From the NCBI RefSeq assembly GCF_032878955.1, contig NZ_CP043839.1, positions 4,650,001-4,714,000 of the forward strand: a stretch of DNA of 64,000 nucleotides, in the 5' to 3' direction. The notes under the pieces were generated by a model. It searched no databases, had not been told where the DNA came from, and saw only the letters and a list, made by a program, of their open reading frames with translations. The stretch comes from Butyricimonas paravirosa. Its GTDB lineage: Bacteria; Bacteroidota; Bacteroidia; Bacteroidales; Marinifilaceae. Below are positions 1 to 8,975 of this stretch, one piece after another. How positions within the stretch are numbered: the stretch's first letter is position 1; every line of letters starts with the position of its first letter. Position numbers and translations under genes: made by a program.

Positions 1-606
1 ATACCATTAGGTCCGATGGGTGTATTAATTATCCAGAAAACCTTGCATAAGGGTGCGCTATCAGGTTTTATTGCCGGAATGGGAGCTGCCTCTGCGGATT
101 TCTTTTACGCTTCGGTGGCGGCATTCGGATTGGGATACGTGATAAATACCGTGCAGACTCATGAGCTATTATTACAAATTATCGGTGGGATTTTTCTTCT
201 GTGTATCGGGTTAAAAATCTATTTTGATAACCCGATTCGCCAGATCCGTCAACGACGTCAGGGCCGGGTGAGTAAGACCGGGTTGTTGGGAGATTATCTT
301 TCATTGTTTTTCTTGACGGTTTCCAATCCGATCACGGTGGTCGTTTTTATGGCTGTTTTTGCCGGAATGTCCGTTTTCGGGGAATCTTCTTCTATGCTGG
401 GGGAGTTGTTGGTGGTGATTGGGGTGTTGTTAGGCGGTGGCGTGTGGTGGTACACGCTCTCGACTTTGGTAAATATCTTTCGTAAGAAGTTCCGGTTACG
501 CGTGTTAATCACGATTAACCGAGTTTCTGGGTTAGTTATCACGATTTTGGGTGCGCTGGTTATTTTAGCTGCTTTCGCTCCTTTTAAAAATCTGGTGATT
601 CATTGA
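1..606 (+). CDS. LysE-family translocator, 5' end cut by window
   Basis: Inner-membrane exporter of the LysE/RhtB family, which expels amino acids or small metabolites. The reading frame is open from base 1 (codons read I-P-L-G-P before the first ATG at 16), and the LGPMG stretch resembles the proline-glycine motif near the N-terminus of this family, so the true start lies upstream of the window. About 200 residues are visible, with five or so hydrophobic segments separated by a basic loop (RQIRQRRQGR) near the middle. It converges on hydE with only 22 bp between them. The substrate cannot be read from the sequence. Confidence 0.8.
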   Translation: MPLGPMGVLIIQKTLHKGALSGFIAGMGAASADFFYASVAAFGLGYVINTVQTHELLLQIIGGIFLLCIGLKIYFDNPIRQIRQRRQGRVSKTGLLGDYLSLFFLTVSNPITVVVFMAVFAGMSVFGESSSMLGELLVVIGVLLGGGVWWYTLSTLVNIFRKKFRLRVLITINRVSGLVITILGALVILAAFAPFKNLVIH

Positions 607-628
607 TTACCCGGTTCGGATTTTGAAT

Positions 629-1690
629 TTAATTTTCCGTTCTTGATTGAAAATGCCGGGAGTCCCCCCAGACCCCGTAGGCTACTTTACAGCCGCTTTT
701 CAGGATACTTTCTTCCAGTTTGCGCATGGATTCCGCGGCACCCTCGTGGGTCCCCGGTTTATTCTCGTAAAGTTTATAAAGGGTGCGGTTCGTTGTGGGA
801 GTGATGTTTGGCATCACCACGTTTGCCCCGATTTCCAGTGCTTTTTCTCTCCCGGCAGGTTCAATGGCCTGGAGGGCCGTGGTGGCAGCGATGTTAATGT
901 CCGGCATGAGAATCCGGAGGGCGGCGACCATGTGAATGGACAGACGCAGTCTTTCCTGGAGGGAAAGGAGTAGATGACGATACTCGTACAAGGGGGTGGC
1001 ATGGTGTTCCAGGTAAGGCCCCATACCTACCATATCGATGTCCATGGATTGCAGGAATAGTAAGTCATTTGCCAGATCGGTGATTGTTTGAAAAGGCAAT
1101 CCGATCATCACTCCGGTTCCTGTTTGATACCCGCAGCGTTGCAGGCTTTCCAGGCATCTCAACCGGGTAGTGTGAGAATGGAGCGGGTTGTTCGGGTGAA
1201 TCTTGGCGTATAATTCTGGATTGGATGTTTCGATGCGCAACAAATAACGATGTGCCCCAGCATCTTTCCAGCGCTTGTAAGAGTCTTCCGTTTGTTCTCC
1301 CAGTGAAAGGGTGACGCCTAGCTCGTTGTTACTGTTCTTTTTGATTTCTTGCAATAAACGGGTAGTTCGATCTACAAATGCTTTATCGGAACGTTCCCCA
1401 CCCTGTAACACGATGGAACCGAAATGATGTGTATAGGCGAAGTCTGCAGCATCAAGAATTTCCTTGTCCGAAAGTGCATATCGGGCTGTTTCCGTGTTGG
1501 ATTTCCGGATGCCGCAATAAAAACAATCTTTGGTACAGATGTTAGAGATTTCAATTAATCCCCGGAGGTAGACGTTGTTACCGATGGTTTCGTTCTTTAT
1601 TCTTTTCGATTCCGAGTAAAGCCGGTTTTCTTCTTCTCCCCGACAAGTCAGCATATTTTCCAGTTCCGGCAGCGTATATATTTTTTTCAT
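629..1690 (-). CDS. hydE: [FeFe] hydrogenase maturase HydE (radical SAM)
   Basis: Radical S-adenosylmethionine enzyme that, with HydF and HydG, builds the H-cluster of [FeFe] hydrogenase in the cytoplasm. The CxxxCxxC cluster motif is visible as CTKDCFYC at residues 52-59, followed by a TIM-barrel-type sequence (LQGGE, GVMIGLPFQT, GPYLEHHATPL) and a C-terminal VMPNITPTTNR segment typical of HydE and its relative PylB. Length (353 aa) fits HydE. No hydA, hydF or hydG lies within this window, so the partner genes must be elsewhere. BioB or PylB would be the alternatives, but the order of motifs favours HydE. Confidence 0.88.
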   Translation of the reverse strand: MKKIYTLPELENMLTCRGEEENRLYSESKRIKNETIGNNVYLRGLIEISNICTKDCFYCGIRKSNTETARYALSDKEILDAADFAYTHHFGSIVLQGGERSDKAFVDRTTRLLQEIKKNSNNELGVTLSLGEQTEDSYKRWKDAGAHRYLLRIETSNPELYAKIHPNNPLHSHTTRLRCLESLQRCGYQTGTGVMIGLPFQTITDLANDLLFLQSMDIDMVGMGPYLEHHATPLYEYRHLLLSLQERLRLSIHMVAALRILMPDINIAATTALQAIEPAGREKALEIGANVVMPNITPTTNRTLYKLYENKPGTHEGAAESMRKLEESILKSGCKVAYGVWGDSRHFQSRTEN

Positions 1691-1771
1691 GCGATTTTCC
1701 TTTTTACAAAAGTAGGAAAAAGGCTCGATTTTACTAAATTTGTTCCAATGAAAAAAGCGAAGCTTTTTTTC

Positions 1772-1846
1772 GTTTATAAGGTTTATAAAGTTATAAGGTT
1801 CGTAAAGTACTTTATAAACTTTATGTACCTTATGAACTTTATAAAC
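1772..1846. repeat. AT-rich inverted repeat between hydE and the DUF3352 gene
   Basis: Left arm GTTTATAAAGTTATAAGGT (1781-1799) and right arm at 1827-1846 are reverse complements except for one inserted base, with a 27-nt middle that itself repeats the TTTATAAA word. It sits directly upstream of the ATG at 1855. It is seen in the sequence. Its function is unknown; it looks like a member of an intergenic repeat family. Confidence 0.6.
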
Positions 1847-1854
1847 TGACTAAA

Positions 1855-4584
1855 ATGGTGAAGAAAATTGCATTAATCGTTTTTGGAGTTGTCCTTCTCG
1901 GAGGAATAGGATTTGCGCTATGGTGGGTGAACGAGCGGGAACGGGAGGTTGATGTCCCGAAGGAATCGTTTATTCCCTATAATTCTGCTATTGTGGTTAA
2001 TGTGAATGCGAACGCAAATTTGTCATCAAAGATTGCTATTGCTTTTGACCGGGAGATCAAGACGTTCCGGGAAAGTATGTTGTGTCGGGTGGTGGATACG
2101 TTGAAACAGGTGTCTCAGGTAGATACTTCTTCCTACGTGATGGCGATTCGGGTGGAGGGAAAACAAACGATTCGGTTTTTGTATGTGTTAAACCGAAGTG
2201 GCTTGTTTTCCAGGGGGGATGTACATGCTTTTTTGCAAAAAATGTTTGCCGGGGTGCAGGTGAAAGAGCGAAAATATAATAACCAGAAGATATACTTGGC
2301 AAGTCGGGGAAAGGATGAGGTGTGTTACGCTGTTGTCGGTGGTATGGTGCTGGTTTCTAACTCCGAGCTATACGTGGAGGATGCTGTGAACCAGTTGAGT
2401 AATCCCGGTGAAGATGAGAAAGACGGGGCGCCTCGTTTTAAAAACGTGAATCGTTATTTCTCCGCGGGAGCCGGTCTGAACGTGTTCTTGAACACGACTT
2501 GTTTTTCCGATCTACTTCCTTTGTTATTGCAGAAGGATTTTATTGCTAAACAGACGAATATTGCCAAGTGGTTCAAGTGGGGGGCGTTAGATGGTGAAAT
2601 AAAACCGAGTGGCGTCAGTTTTAACGGTTTTGTGCATTATGACGGGTTGAAAGCCGCTTTCCCCGTTGCCTTTAAGGGACAACTTCCCCAGGATTCCAAA
2701 CTGGATGCCGTGATGCCTGCCAACGTGAAAAGTGTTAGTATTCTGGCTCTGAATGACGTGAAGAATTATCTGGCATCTCTTGAGGCTTATCGTTATGGGG
2801 CGGGACAGATCGAGAATGTTCGGAAAAGAAAACAGGAGTTTGCCCGTCTTTTCGGGGATAAATTGGAGGAAGAGTGGCAGGCTTTGTTGAAAGGTGAATG
2901 GGGAAAAGGGACGCTTTCTTATGACGCGAGCCGGAAACAGGAGGAAGGGATCGTGGTGGTTCACGTGAAAGCCGGGAGCCTAGCTAGAGGATTACTGGAA
3001 AAGATGTTAAAATCGTATGCCTCGAAGTCCGGGACTTCTGAAATTTCGTTATATCGTTCATTTGCCTTGGATAAAGATAAAAAAGTGAGTTACTTTAAGA
3101 TGCCTGTTCCCGATTTTGCCGGCGTGATGTGGGGATACGTGTTGGGAGGAATAGCAACGAATTATGTGTTGGTGGAGGATAATTACGTGGTGTTTGCTTC
3201 TTCTGAAAGAGGTCTTCAAGCGTTTGCGAGTGATTATATGCGTCGTTTGAGCGTGAGAGAGCAGGAATGGTACCAGAAGTTGAGAACGAAATTGTCCTCG
3301 AAGTTTAACTGGATGTATTTGTCCGAGATGGTTTCGATGTTACCTTATTACGAACAGGTGACTAAAGGGACTTTGCGTGAGTTGTTAGAGAGAAATAAAG
3401 AGGGGATGGAGGTATTTTCTTCTCTTGGGTTACAATGGGTGTGCGAGGGTGATATGCTGTATCACACGTTGTTTTTAAGTACGGAAGAGGTGGAGCAGAA
3501 ACAGGCTCAGATCATGTGGCAGACACGATTGGATGCCAGAATGAGTATGAAACCGGCAATCGTGGTGAATCATAACACGGGAGAACGTGAACTTTTCGTG
3601 CAGGACGAGGGAAACACGATTTACTTGATTAATGACGTGGGACGTATTTTGTGGAAATTGCCGATCGAGGGGAAGATCAATAGTGAGGTTTATCAAGTAG
3701 ATATGTTTAAAAACGGGAAGTTACAATATTTATTTTCTACACCAAGCCATCTTTATTTGATTGATCGTAATGGTAATTATTTACCTCGTTTCCCGCTGGC
3801 GTTCAAGTCTTCTTGCGAACAGGGAATTTCTGTGGCTGATTACGAGAATAACAAGAATTATCGGGTATTTGCTCCCGGGGTGGATCATCACGTGTATTTG
3901 TACGAGTTGTCGGGTAATTTCGTGAAAGGTTGGGATGTGCCAAAGAGTGACAATGATATTGTATCTAAAATCTATCATTTCCGGGTGGATGGAAAGGATT
4001 ATCTTGTGTATGCAGACCAGTATCGTTTGTATATCCTGGATCGTAAGGGAAAAGAACGGGTGAAGGTGTCTACCCTGTTGAATTTATCCGGTAACACGCC
4101 TTTGTACTTGACGAGGCAGGATGGTCAGATGAAGATCGCTTTCTCGGATATTAACGGGGAGATCGTACTGGTTGATTTCCGGGGCCGTGTCGAGCGGGTC
4201 AAGGGAGAGAAAATGGTCGGTGGCGGAATACTCAACGTGGAAGATATTAATAGTGACGGGCAGGATGAGTTTGTTTATTCTCGGAAAGATATGCTTTGCG
4301 TGTATGATGTTCAAGGTAAATTGCTGTTGGAGAAATGCTGGGAAAATGCCGAGCTGAGTTTCCCGTATGTTTATCGTTTCTCGGCCCGGGATTCGAGAAT
4401 TGGGGTTATGGATGGTAAAGGGGAACGTCTTTTCTTGTTGGATATGAAAGATGTTTCCAAAGGTTTTCCTATACGTGGAAATTCCCCGTTTTCGATCGCT
4501 TTCGGGGATAAGGGAAATGCAGGATTTTATTTGTTCGCCGGGAGTGACGGGACGCATTTGTTGAAATACCGGGTTTTGCGATAG
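1855..4584 (+). CDS. Anchored DUF3352-like protein with C-terminal propeller-like region
   Basis: A 909-residue protein with one N-terminal membrane anchor (hydrophobic residues about 5-24) and the rest probably periplasmic. Residues about 35-540 resemble the DUF3352 group (IPYNSAIVVNVNAN near the start). Residues about 570-909 contain repeated short strands with VQDEGNTIYLIND, YLIDRNGNYLP, YILDRKGKERV, and INSDGQDEFVYS, which look like blades of a PQQ/FG-GAP-type beta-propeller, with one calcium-like D-x-N-x-D-x-x segment (EDINSDGQDE). Function is unknown; an envelope scaffold or sensor is possible. It is monocistronic, with no close partner. Confidence 0.6.
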   Translation: MVKKIALIVFGVVLLGGIGFALWWVNEREREVDVPKESFIPYNSAIVVNVNANANLSSKIAIAFDREIKTFRESMLCRVVDTLKQVSQVDTSSYVMAIRVEGKQTIRFLYVLNRSGLFSRGDVHAFLQKMFAGVQVKERKYNNQKIYLASRGKDEVCYAVVGGMVLVSNSELYVEDAVNQLSNPGEDEKDGAPRFKNVNRYFSAGAGLNVFLNTTCFSDLLPLLLQKDFIAKQTNIAKWFKWGALDGEIKPSGVSFNGFVHYDGLKAAFPVAFKGQLPQDSKLDAVMPANVKSVSILALNDVKNYLASLEAYRYGAGQIENVRKRKQEFARLFGDKLEEEWQALLKGEWGKGTLSYDASRKQEEGIVVVHVKAGSLARGLLEKMLKSYASKSGTSEISLYRSFALDKDKKVSYFKMPVPDFAGVMWGYVLGGIATNYVLVEDNYVVFASSERGLQAFASDYMRRLSVREQEWYQKLRTKLSSKFNWMYLSEMVSMLPYYEQVTKGTLRELLERNKEGMEVFSSLGLQWVCEGDMLYHTLFLSTEEVEQKQAQIMWQTRLDARMSMKPAIVVNHNTGERELFVQDEGNTIYLINDVGRILWKLPIEGKINSEVYQVDMFKNGKLQYLFSTPSHLYLIDRNGNYLPRFPLAFKSSCEQGISVADYENNKNYRVFAPGVDHHVYLYELSGNFVKGWDVPKSDNDIVSKIYHFRVDGKDYLVYADQYRLYILDRKGKERVKVSTLLNLSGNTPLYLTRQDGQMKIAFSDINGEIVLVDFRGRVERVKGEKMVGGGILNVEDINSDGQDEFVYSRKDMLCVYDVQGKLLLEKCWENAELSFPYVYRFSARDSRIGVMDGKGERLFLLDMKDVSKGFPIRGNSPFSIAFGDKGNAGFYLFAGSDGTHLLKYRVLR

Positions 4585-4818
4585 TCGTGTTTGTTCTTTA
4601 CCAACTTTTTACCAACGCTTGTACCTGTTCGTTAAGGGCGAGATGTCTCTTCGATAGTTCTTCGTTCCCAAGAAGGGGTGTATATCGGATGGATAACGAA
4701 TAGATGTAAGTGTATCTGTTTCGCTAACATGGCGTTACATGGATATTGTTGTTTTTTTGCTTTTTTTTGAAATTAATGGTAAACTTGCAATAGAAAAAAT
4801 GTATATAAGCGTTATTGT

Positions 4819-6033
4819 ATGAAAATGATAAAATTCGGGTTAGCTTTATTTTGGGTGACATTGATTGCTGGTAGTGCCTTTGCACAAAACGTGGGAAAGT
4901 TGAGAAACTATTTGGAAAAAAATAAGTTGGAAAGTGTGGCGGGGCAAGGGTTTGCCAAGAAAAAATTGACAGCAACAGGGGCCCGGGATGCCGGGATTGT
5001 ACTGGTTGAGGCATGGGAAAAAGAGATTAAAGAGAAATATCATCGTTCTTGGGGATTGAAAACTTTTAACCGGGAGGGGTTACAGATGAAGTTTGATTAC
5101 CGGGTATTTGGTGAGAAACCGGCGGATGGGCGTTGCCTGTACATATCCATGCATGGAGGGGGTAATGCTCCGGAGGCATTAAACACCCAGCAATGGCAGA
5201 ATCAGATTCGTTTGTACGAGCCGGCGGAAGGAGTTTATGTGGCCCCGAGGGCGCCTTGGGATGATTGGAATATGTGGTTTAAACCGGGATTGGACGAGTT
5301 CTTCGAGGCGTTGATTCAAACGGCTATCGTGGAGATGGGGGTGAATCCGGATAAGGTATATCTGTTGGGGTATTCTGCCGGTGGAGATGGTGTGTGGAGA
5401 ATGGCACCCCGTATGGCCGATCGCTGGGCGGCAGCCTCGATGATGGCCGGGCATCCGGGAGAAGCTTCGCAGGTGAATTTGCGTCACGTTCCTTTTATGA
5501 TCTGGATGGGAGAAAATGACGGGGCATACGACCGGAATAAGTTGGCGGTAGCGAAAGGGAACGTGTTGGATTCTTTACAGCAAGTGGAGCCGGAAGGGTA
5601 TATACACGAAACGCATATTGTGAAAGGCAAGGGGCATTGGATGGATCGGGCAGATACGGCAGCAATTGCGTGGATGGCTAAATACAAAAGAAATGCTTTG
5701 CCGAAAGAGATTGTCTGGCGTCAGGAAGAGGTGGTTCGTCCGTCCATGTACTGGGTGGGAGTAAATCCGGCAGATGCTCGTCCGGGAATGACCGTGGTGG
5801 CGGAACTTGCCGGAAATGAAGTGAAAATCGTGAAGAGTGATTATCCGAAATTAAGAGTTTATCTGAATGATAAGATGGTGGATATGGATAAGCCGGTAAA
5901 GGTTACTTATCAAGGAAGGACGTTGTTTGAGGGGAAGGTGGAGAGAACGATGGGATGCTTGGCAAAAACTTTGCAGGAAAGGGGAGACCGGGAATTGATG
6001 TTTAGCGGGTACGTGGATGTGGAAATAAAATAA
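4819..6033 (+). CDS. Secreted alpha/beta-hydrolase (esterase-like)
   Basis: Begins with a clear signal peptide ending in SAFAQ. The core is an alpha/beta hydrolase of the PHB-depolymerase/carboxylesterase type: SMHGGGNAPE forms the oxyanion-hole region, GYSAGG near residue 181 is the nucleophile elbow (serine), and KGKGHWMDR near residue 272 supplies a likely catalytic histidine. An extra C-terminal domain of about 110 residues (VNPADARPGMTVVAE onward) may bind substrate or mediate attachment. The 404-aa protein is probably periplasmic or exported. Its substrate is unknown. It ends directly at a strong bidirectional terminator. Confidence 0.7.
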   Translation: MKMIKFGLALFWVTLIAGSAFAQNVGKLRNYLEKNKLESVAGQGFAKKKLTATGARDAGIVLVEAWEKEIKEKYHRSWGLKTFNREGLQMKFDYRVFGEKPADGRCLYISMHGGGNAPEALNTQQWQNQIRLYEPAEGVYVAPRAPWDDWNMWFKPGLDEFFEALIQTAIVEMGVNPDKVYLLGYSAGGDGVWRMAPRMADRWAAASMMAGHPGEASQVNLRHVPFMIWMGENDGAYDRNKLAVAKGNVLDSLQQVEPEGYIHETHIVKGKGHWMDRADTAAIAWMAKYKRNALPKEIVWRQEEVVRPSMYWVGVNPADARPGMTVVAELAGNEVKIVKSDYPKLRVYLNDKMVDMDKPVKVTYQGRTLFEGKVERTMGCLAKTLQERGDRELMFSGYVDVEIK

Positions 6034-6090
6034 CTTTCATATAAAAAAGGAGTCCTCGATTTTTCGAGGACTCCTTTTTTATATGAAAGT
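6033..6090. terminator. Bidirectional terminator, perfect 27-bp stem
   Basis: Arms 6033-6059 and 6064-6090 are exact reverse complements around a TTTT loop. The GGAGTCCTCGA core is flanked by A-run and T-run on both sides, so it can stop the esterase transcript (+) and the spt transcript (-). Confidence 0.92.
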
Positions 6091-6096
6091 ATTACT

Positions 6097-7347
6097 TTAT
6101 AAAGCGTTTGCATCAACAACCACGTCTTTGTTGTATTCTCCGTTAGCTAACTTTTGGGCAACATTCTTGAACGCTTTTACCGTGTATTCCACGTCTTCCA
6201 AGGTGTGCATAGCTGTTGGGATCAAGCGGAGTAATAATTGACCTTTCGGGATAACCGGATAAACTACGATAGAACAGAACAAGTTATAGTTCTCTCTTAA
6301 ATCCATGGCAACCTGTGTTCCTTCAGCCACACTACCGGACAAATAGACAGGAGTAACCGGAGAATTGGTTCTTCCGATATTCAATCCGTCAGCTTTTAAT
6401 CCGGCTTGGAGAGCTCTTACGATCGTCCATAATTTTTCACGCAATTCCGGTTTAGTTCTCAATAGTTCCAAACGTTTGATCGCACCTTCAACCATAGGCA
6501 TCGGGAGTGATTTTGCGAAGGTCTGAGAACGCATGTTATATCTCAAATACATACAAATATCTTCATCACAAGCGATGAATGCACCGATACCTGCCATTGC
6601 TTTAGCAAAGGTTGCAAAGTAAAGGTCGATACCGTCCATTACACCGAAATGATCTCCTGTTCCGGCTCCGTGAGGTCCCATGGTTCCGAATCCGTGAGCG
6701 TCATCCACGAGTAAACGGAAATTGAAGTCTTTCTTTAAAGCTACAATCTCGTCCAATTTACCAAGGTCACCTGCCATACCGAATAAACCTTCCGTAATCA
6801 CCAAGATACCACCACCGGTGTTTTCTACCCATTTGGTTGCTCTTTCCAGTTGTTTACGCAAGCTTTCCATGTCATTATGCTGGTACACATATCTTTTTGC
6901 CGGAGACAAACGAAGACCGTCCATGATACAAGCATGGTCTTCAGCATCGTACACGATACAATCATGACGGCTGGTCATGGCATCAATGATAGAAACCATT
7001 CCCTGGTAACCGAAGTTTAATAAGAAAGCGTCCGGTTTTCCCACAAATTCTGCTAATTGAGATTCCAAGTACTCGTGACGAGAAGTTTGCCCACTCATCA
7101 TACGTGCCCCCATCGGGTAAGCCATACCATATTTTGCAGCAGCCTCGGCGTCAGCTTTACGCACTTCCGGGTCGTTTGCAAGACCGATATAATTATTTAA
7201 ACTCCAGTTTAAAACTTCCTTACCGCGGAATTTCATGCGGGGACCAATTTCGCCCTCTAATTTCGGGAAAGAGAAATAGCCATGAGCTTGTTTGGCATAT
7301 TGACCAATGTTTCCCTTCTGTTGTCTTACTCTTTCAAAAATGTCCAC
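6097..7347 (-). CDS. spt: Serine palmitoyltransferase (alpha-oxoamine synthase family)
   Basis: PLP enzyme of the alpha-oxoamine synthase family, 416 aa. In Bacteroidales the close homologue condenses serine with palmitoyl-CoA to start sphingolipid synthesis. Visible signatures are the pyridine-stacking His138 (DAEDHAC), the DDAHGFG motif (215-221) and the PLP lysine in FATFAKAMAGIGAF (about Lys249). The N-terminus (MDIFERVRQQKG, PKLEGEIGPRMKF) matches the Bacteroides SPT type from memory, rather than Kbl or BioF. The related cysteate acyltransferase used for sulfonolipids cannot be excluded without alignment. It is transcribed alone, from a likely -7 box CAAAGGTA (complement) at 7397-7404. 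Confidence 0.75.
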   Translation of the reverse strand: MDIFERVRQQKGNIGQYAKQAHGYFSFPKLEGEIGPRMKFRGKEVLNWSLNNYIGLANDPEVRKADAEAAAKYGMAYPMGARMMSGQTSRHEYLESQLAEFVGKPDAFLLNFGYQGMVSIIDAMTSRHDCIVYDAEDHACIMDGLRLSPAKRYVYQHNDMESLRKQLERATKWVENTGGGILVITEGLFGMAGDLGKLDEIVALKKDFNFRLLVDDAHGFGTMGPHGAGTGDHFGVMDGIDLYFATFAKAMAGIGAFIACDEDICMYLRYNMRSQTFAKSLPMPMVEGAIKRLELLRTKPELREKLWTIVRALQAGLKADGLNIGRTNSPVTPVYLSGSVAEGTQVAMDLRENYNLFCSIVVYPVIPKGQLLLRLIPTAMHTLEDVEYTVKAFKNVAQKLANGEYNKDVVVDANAL

Positions 7348-7517
7348 TTCGATAAATATTTTGAAATTCTTAATCTTATTATTTACAATGTGGAAACAAA
7401 GGTAACTAAAAAAATGTATTCCAAATAAGTTCTTTTGAAAAGTTGCGGTTTCGGGAGTGGAAATACGTTTAAATACTTAGTCGGTTTTTATGCAGTTGCA
7501 GAAAAATAGACTGCCGT

Positions 7518-7552
7518 ACAAGTTACAAGTGGCAGGTTATAGATACTTGCCT
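7518..7552. repeat. Intergenic repeat with CTTGTAACTT and CAGGTTAT words
   Basis: Contains the words CAAGTTACAAG and GGCAGGTTAT, also found (partly in the other orientation) at 14990-15056. GGCAGGT pairs imperfectly with ACTTGCC just downstream, followed by a T-rich run, so it could fold as a weak hairpin ahead of the bamD promoter. Confidence 0.45.
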
Positions 7553-7615
7553 CTTTTTGTTTTTAATTTTTATCTTGCTTTGATCATAAATAGTCAATCA
7601 TAAGTTGTAAATTAT

Positions 7616-7646
7616 TTTGTGGATTGATATTTATAATTTATCTTTG
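7616..7646 (+). promoter_or_regulatory. Bacteroidetes promoter for bamD
   Basis: TTTG at 7616-7619, 19-bp spacer, TATCTTTG at 7639-7646, an exact fit to the -33/-7 form. Transcription should start around 7650, which rules out start codons before 7651 and favours the ATG at 7669. Confidence 0.75.
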
Positions 7647-7668
7647 CGTGATGCAAAAAAGGCACTTT

Positions 7669-8478
7669 ATGATGAAGAATTTTATAGGATTTCTGCTTGT
7701 GATAATTTTGATGAGTTCATGTAGTGAGTATCAGAAACTCTTAAAAAGTGGTGATTCTCAGGCCATGTATAAGAAAGCGGTAGAGTATTATAATAATGGA
7801 GATTACACGAAAGCATCCAATTTATTCGATGGAATTCGGATGGTTTTTCAGGGAACATCCAAGGCTCAGAGTGTGGCTTATTACCGGGCTTTCTGTAGTT
7901 ATAACCAAAAAGATTATGAAGTTGCGGCAGAATTGTTTAAACAATTCGTTTCTATTTATCCGGAAAGTTCCTACGTGGAAGAATGTTTATACATGATCGG
8001 GTATTGTAATTTCTTGGCTTCTCCGAAAGCGAGATTGGATCAGACCGTGACAGAGAAAGCAATGGAAAGTTTTCAACTTTATTTGAGCCGTTACCCGAAC
8101 AGTTCCCGTAAAGAGCAAATTCATGAATACATGGATGAGATGAGGGACAAGTTGTCTTACAAGGATTATTTGAGTGCGAGAAATTACTATTTGAGAGAAA
8201 AATATAAATCGGCCGTAGTGAGTCTTGAGAATTGTTTAAAGGATTACCCTGGATCTAAATATCGGGAAGAAATCATGTACATGTTGTTCAATTCCAAGTA
8301 CGAGATGGCTGTAAATAGTGTTGAAGATAAACAATACGAACGTTATAATGCGGCTAAAGAGGAGTATTATTATTTCCTTGATGAATACCCGGAAAGTCGT
8401 TATGCCAAGGAAATGGCTCGAAAATATGAAATCATCAACGAGTTCTTGAAACCGTATGATGTTGATGAAGAAGAATAA
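7669..8478 (+). CDS. bamD: Outer-membrane assembly lipoprotein BamD
   Basis: Lipoprotein component of the BAM complex that inserts beta-barrel proteins into the outer membrane. The signal peptide ends in a lipobox with cysteine (LMSSCSEY), followed by tetratricopeptide repeats (YKKAVEYYNNGDYTKA, CSYNQKDYEVAAELFKQFVSIYPES, LYLSRYPNS, LENCLKDYPGS, YYFLDEYPES). Start placed at 7669 because the promoter -7 box overlaps the earlier in-frame TTG (7624). It is followed after 30 bp by rpoZ and then coaBC, a gene order I know from other Bacteroidetes. Confidence 0.9.
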   Translation: MMKNFIGFLLVIILMSSCSEYQKLLKSGDSQAMYKKAVEYYNNGDYTKASNLFDGIRMVFQGTSKAQSVAYYRAFCSYNQKDYEVAAELFKQFVSIYPESSYVEECLYMIGYCNFLASPKARLDQTVTEKAMESFQLYLSRYPNSSRKEQIHEYMDEMRDKLSYKDYLSARNYYLREKYKSAVVSLENCLKDYPGSKYREEIMYMLFNSKYEMAVNSVEDKQYERYNAAKEEYYYFLDEYPESRYAKEMARKYEIINEFLKPYDVDEEE

Positions 8479-8508
8479 CCAGATAAAACAATAATATTCA
8501 AATTAACC

Positions 8509-8862
8509 ATGGTAGATTTTAAGAAAGTTAAAGCGCCGAATAATACTATTACCCGGAATCCTGCATCATTGGCCAGTAAAGCGGATAACATCTACGAGGC
8601 AGTAGCCGTGATCGGTAAAAGGGCTAATCAGATTTCGGTTGAAATGAAAGAGGAGTTAAGTAGGAAACTTCAAGAGTTTGCCTCTTATGCGGATAATTTG
8701 GAAGAGATATTTGAAAATCGGGAACAGATCGAGATTTCCAAGTATTACGAGCGTTTGCCGAAACCCGTGTTGATTGCTACCCAAGAATTTGAGGACGGGG
8801 ACATTTATTTCCGTGTTTCCTCGAAAGAGAAAGGTGATGCAAATAATGCAGACGAGGAATAG
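8509..8862 (+). CDS. rpoZ: RNA polymerase omega subunit, Bacteroidetes type
   Basis: Small (117 aa) Rpb6/omega-like subunit that helps assemble RNA polymerase. Recognised by KAPNNTITRNPASLASKADNIYEAVAVIGKRANQI, the helix pair that latches beta-prime, and by its place between bamD and coaBC. The C-terminal tail is acidic. It probably shares the bamD transcript. A terminator-like hairpin follows at 8888-8920. Confidence 0.88.
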   Translation: MVDFKKVKAPNNTITRNPASLASKADNIYEAVAVIGKRANQISVEMKEELSRKLQEFASYADNLEEIFENREQIEISKYYERLPKPVLIATQEFEDGDIYFRVSSKEKGDANNADEE

Positions 8863-8887
8863 CCCCTGTCTTTAAGGAAAAGAATAT

Positions 8888-8920
8888 ACCTGAGAGTGTT
8901 ATACTTTCAGGTTTTTTGTT
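8888..8920 (+). terminator. Terminator after rpoZ
   Basis: ACCTGAGAGT (8888-8897) pairs with ACTTTCAGGT (8903-8912) with one mismatch, 5-nt loop, then a T-run. It may end or attenuate the bamD-rpoZ transcript before coaBC. Confidence 0.7.
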
Positions 8921-8975
8921 TTAAATTTGCCAAGCAGTTCATCTTTCTTTAGTATTTGAATTCGAGAAACGTGAA

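Noticed and set aside
1751..1769. AAAAAAGC-GAA-GCTTTTTT as a terminator
   Set aside because: Short stem made almost entirely of A-T pairs, and no gene ends before it on either strand.
1772..1846. CRISPR-like array
   Set aside because: The repeated words are short, uneven in spacing and inverted; there are no equal-length spacers and no cas genes in the window.
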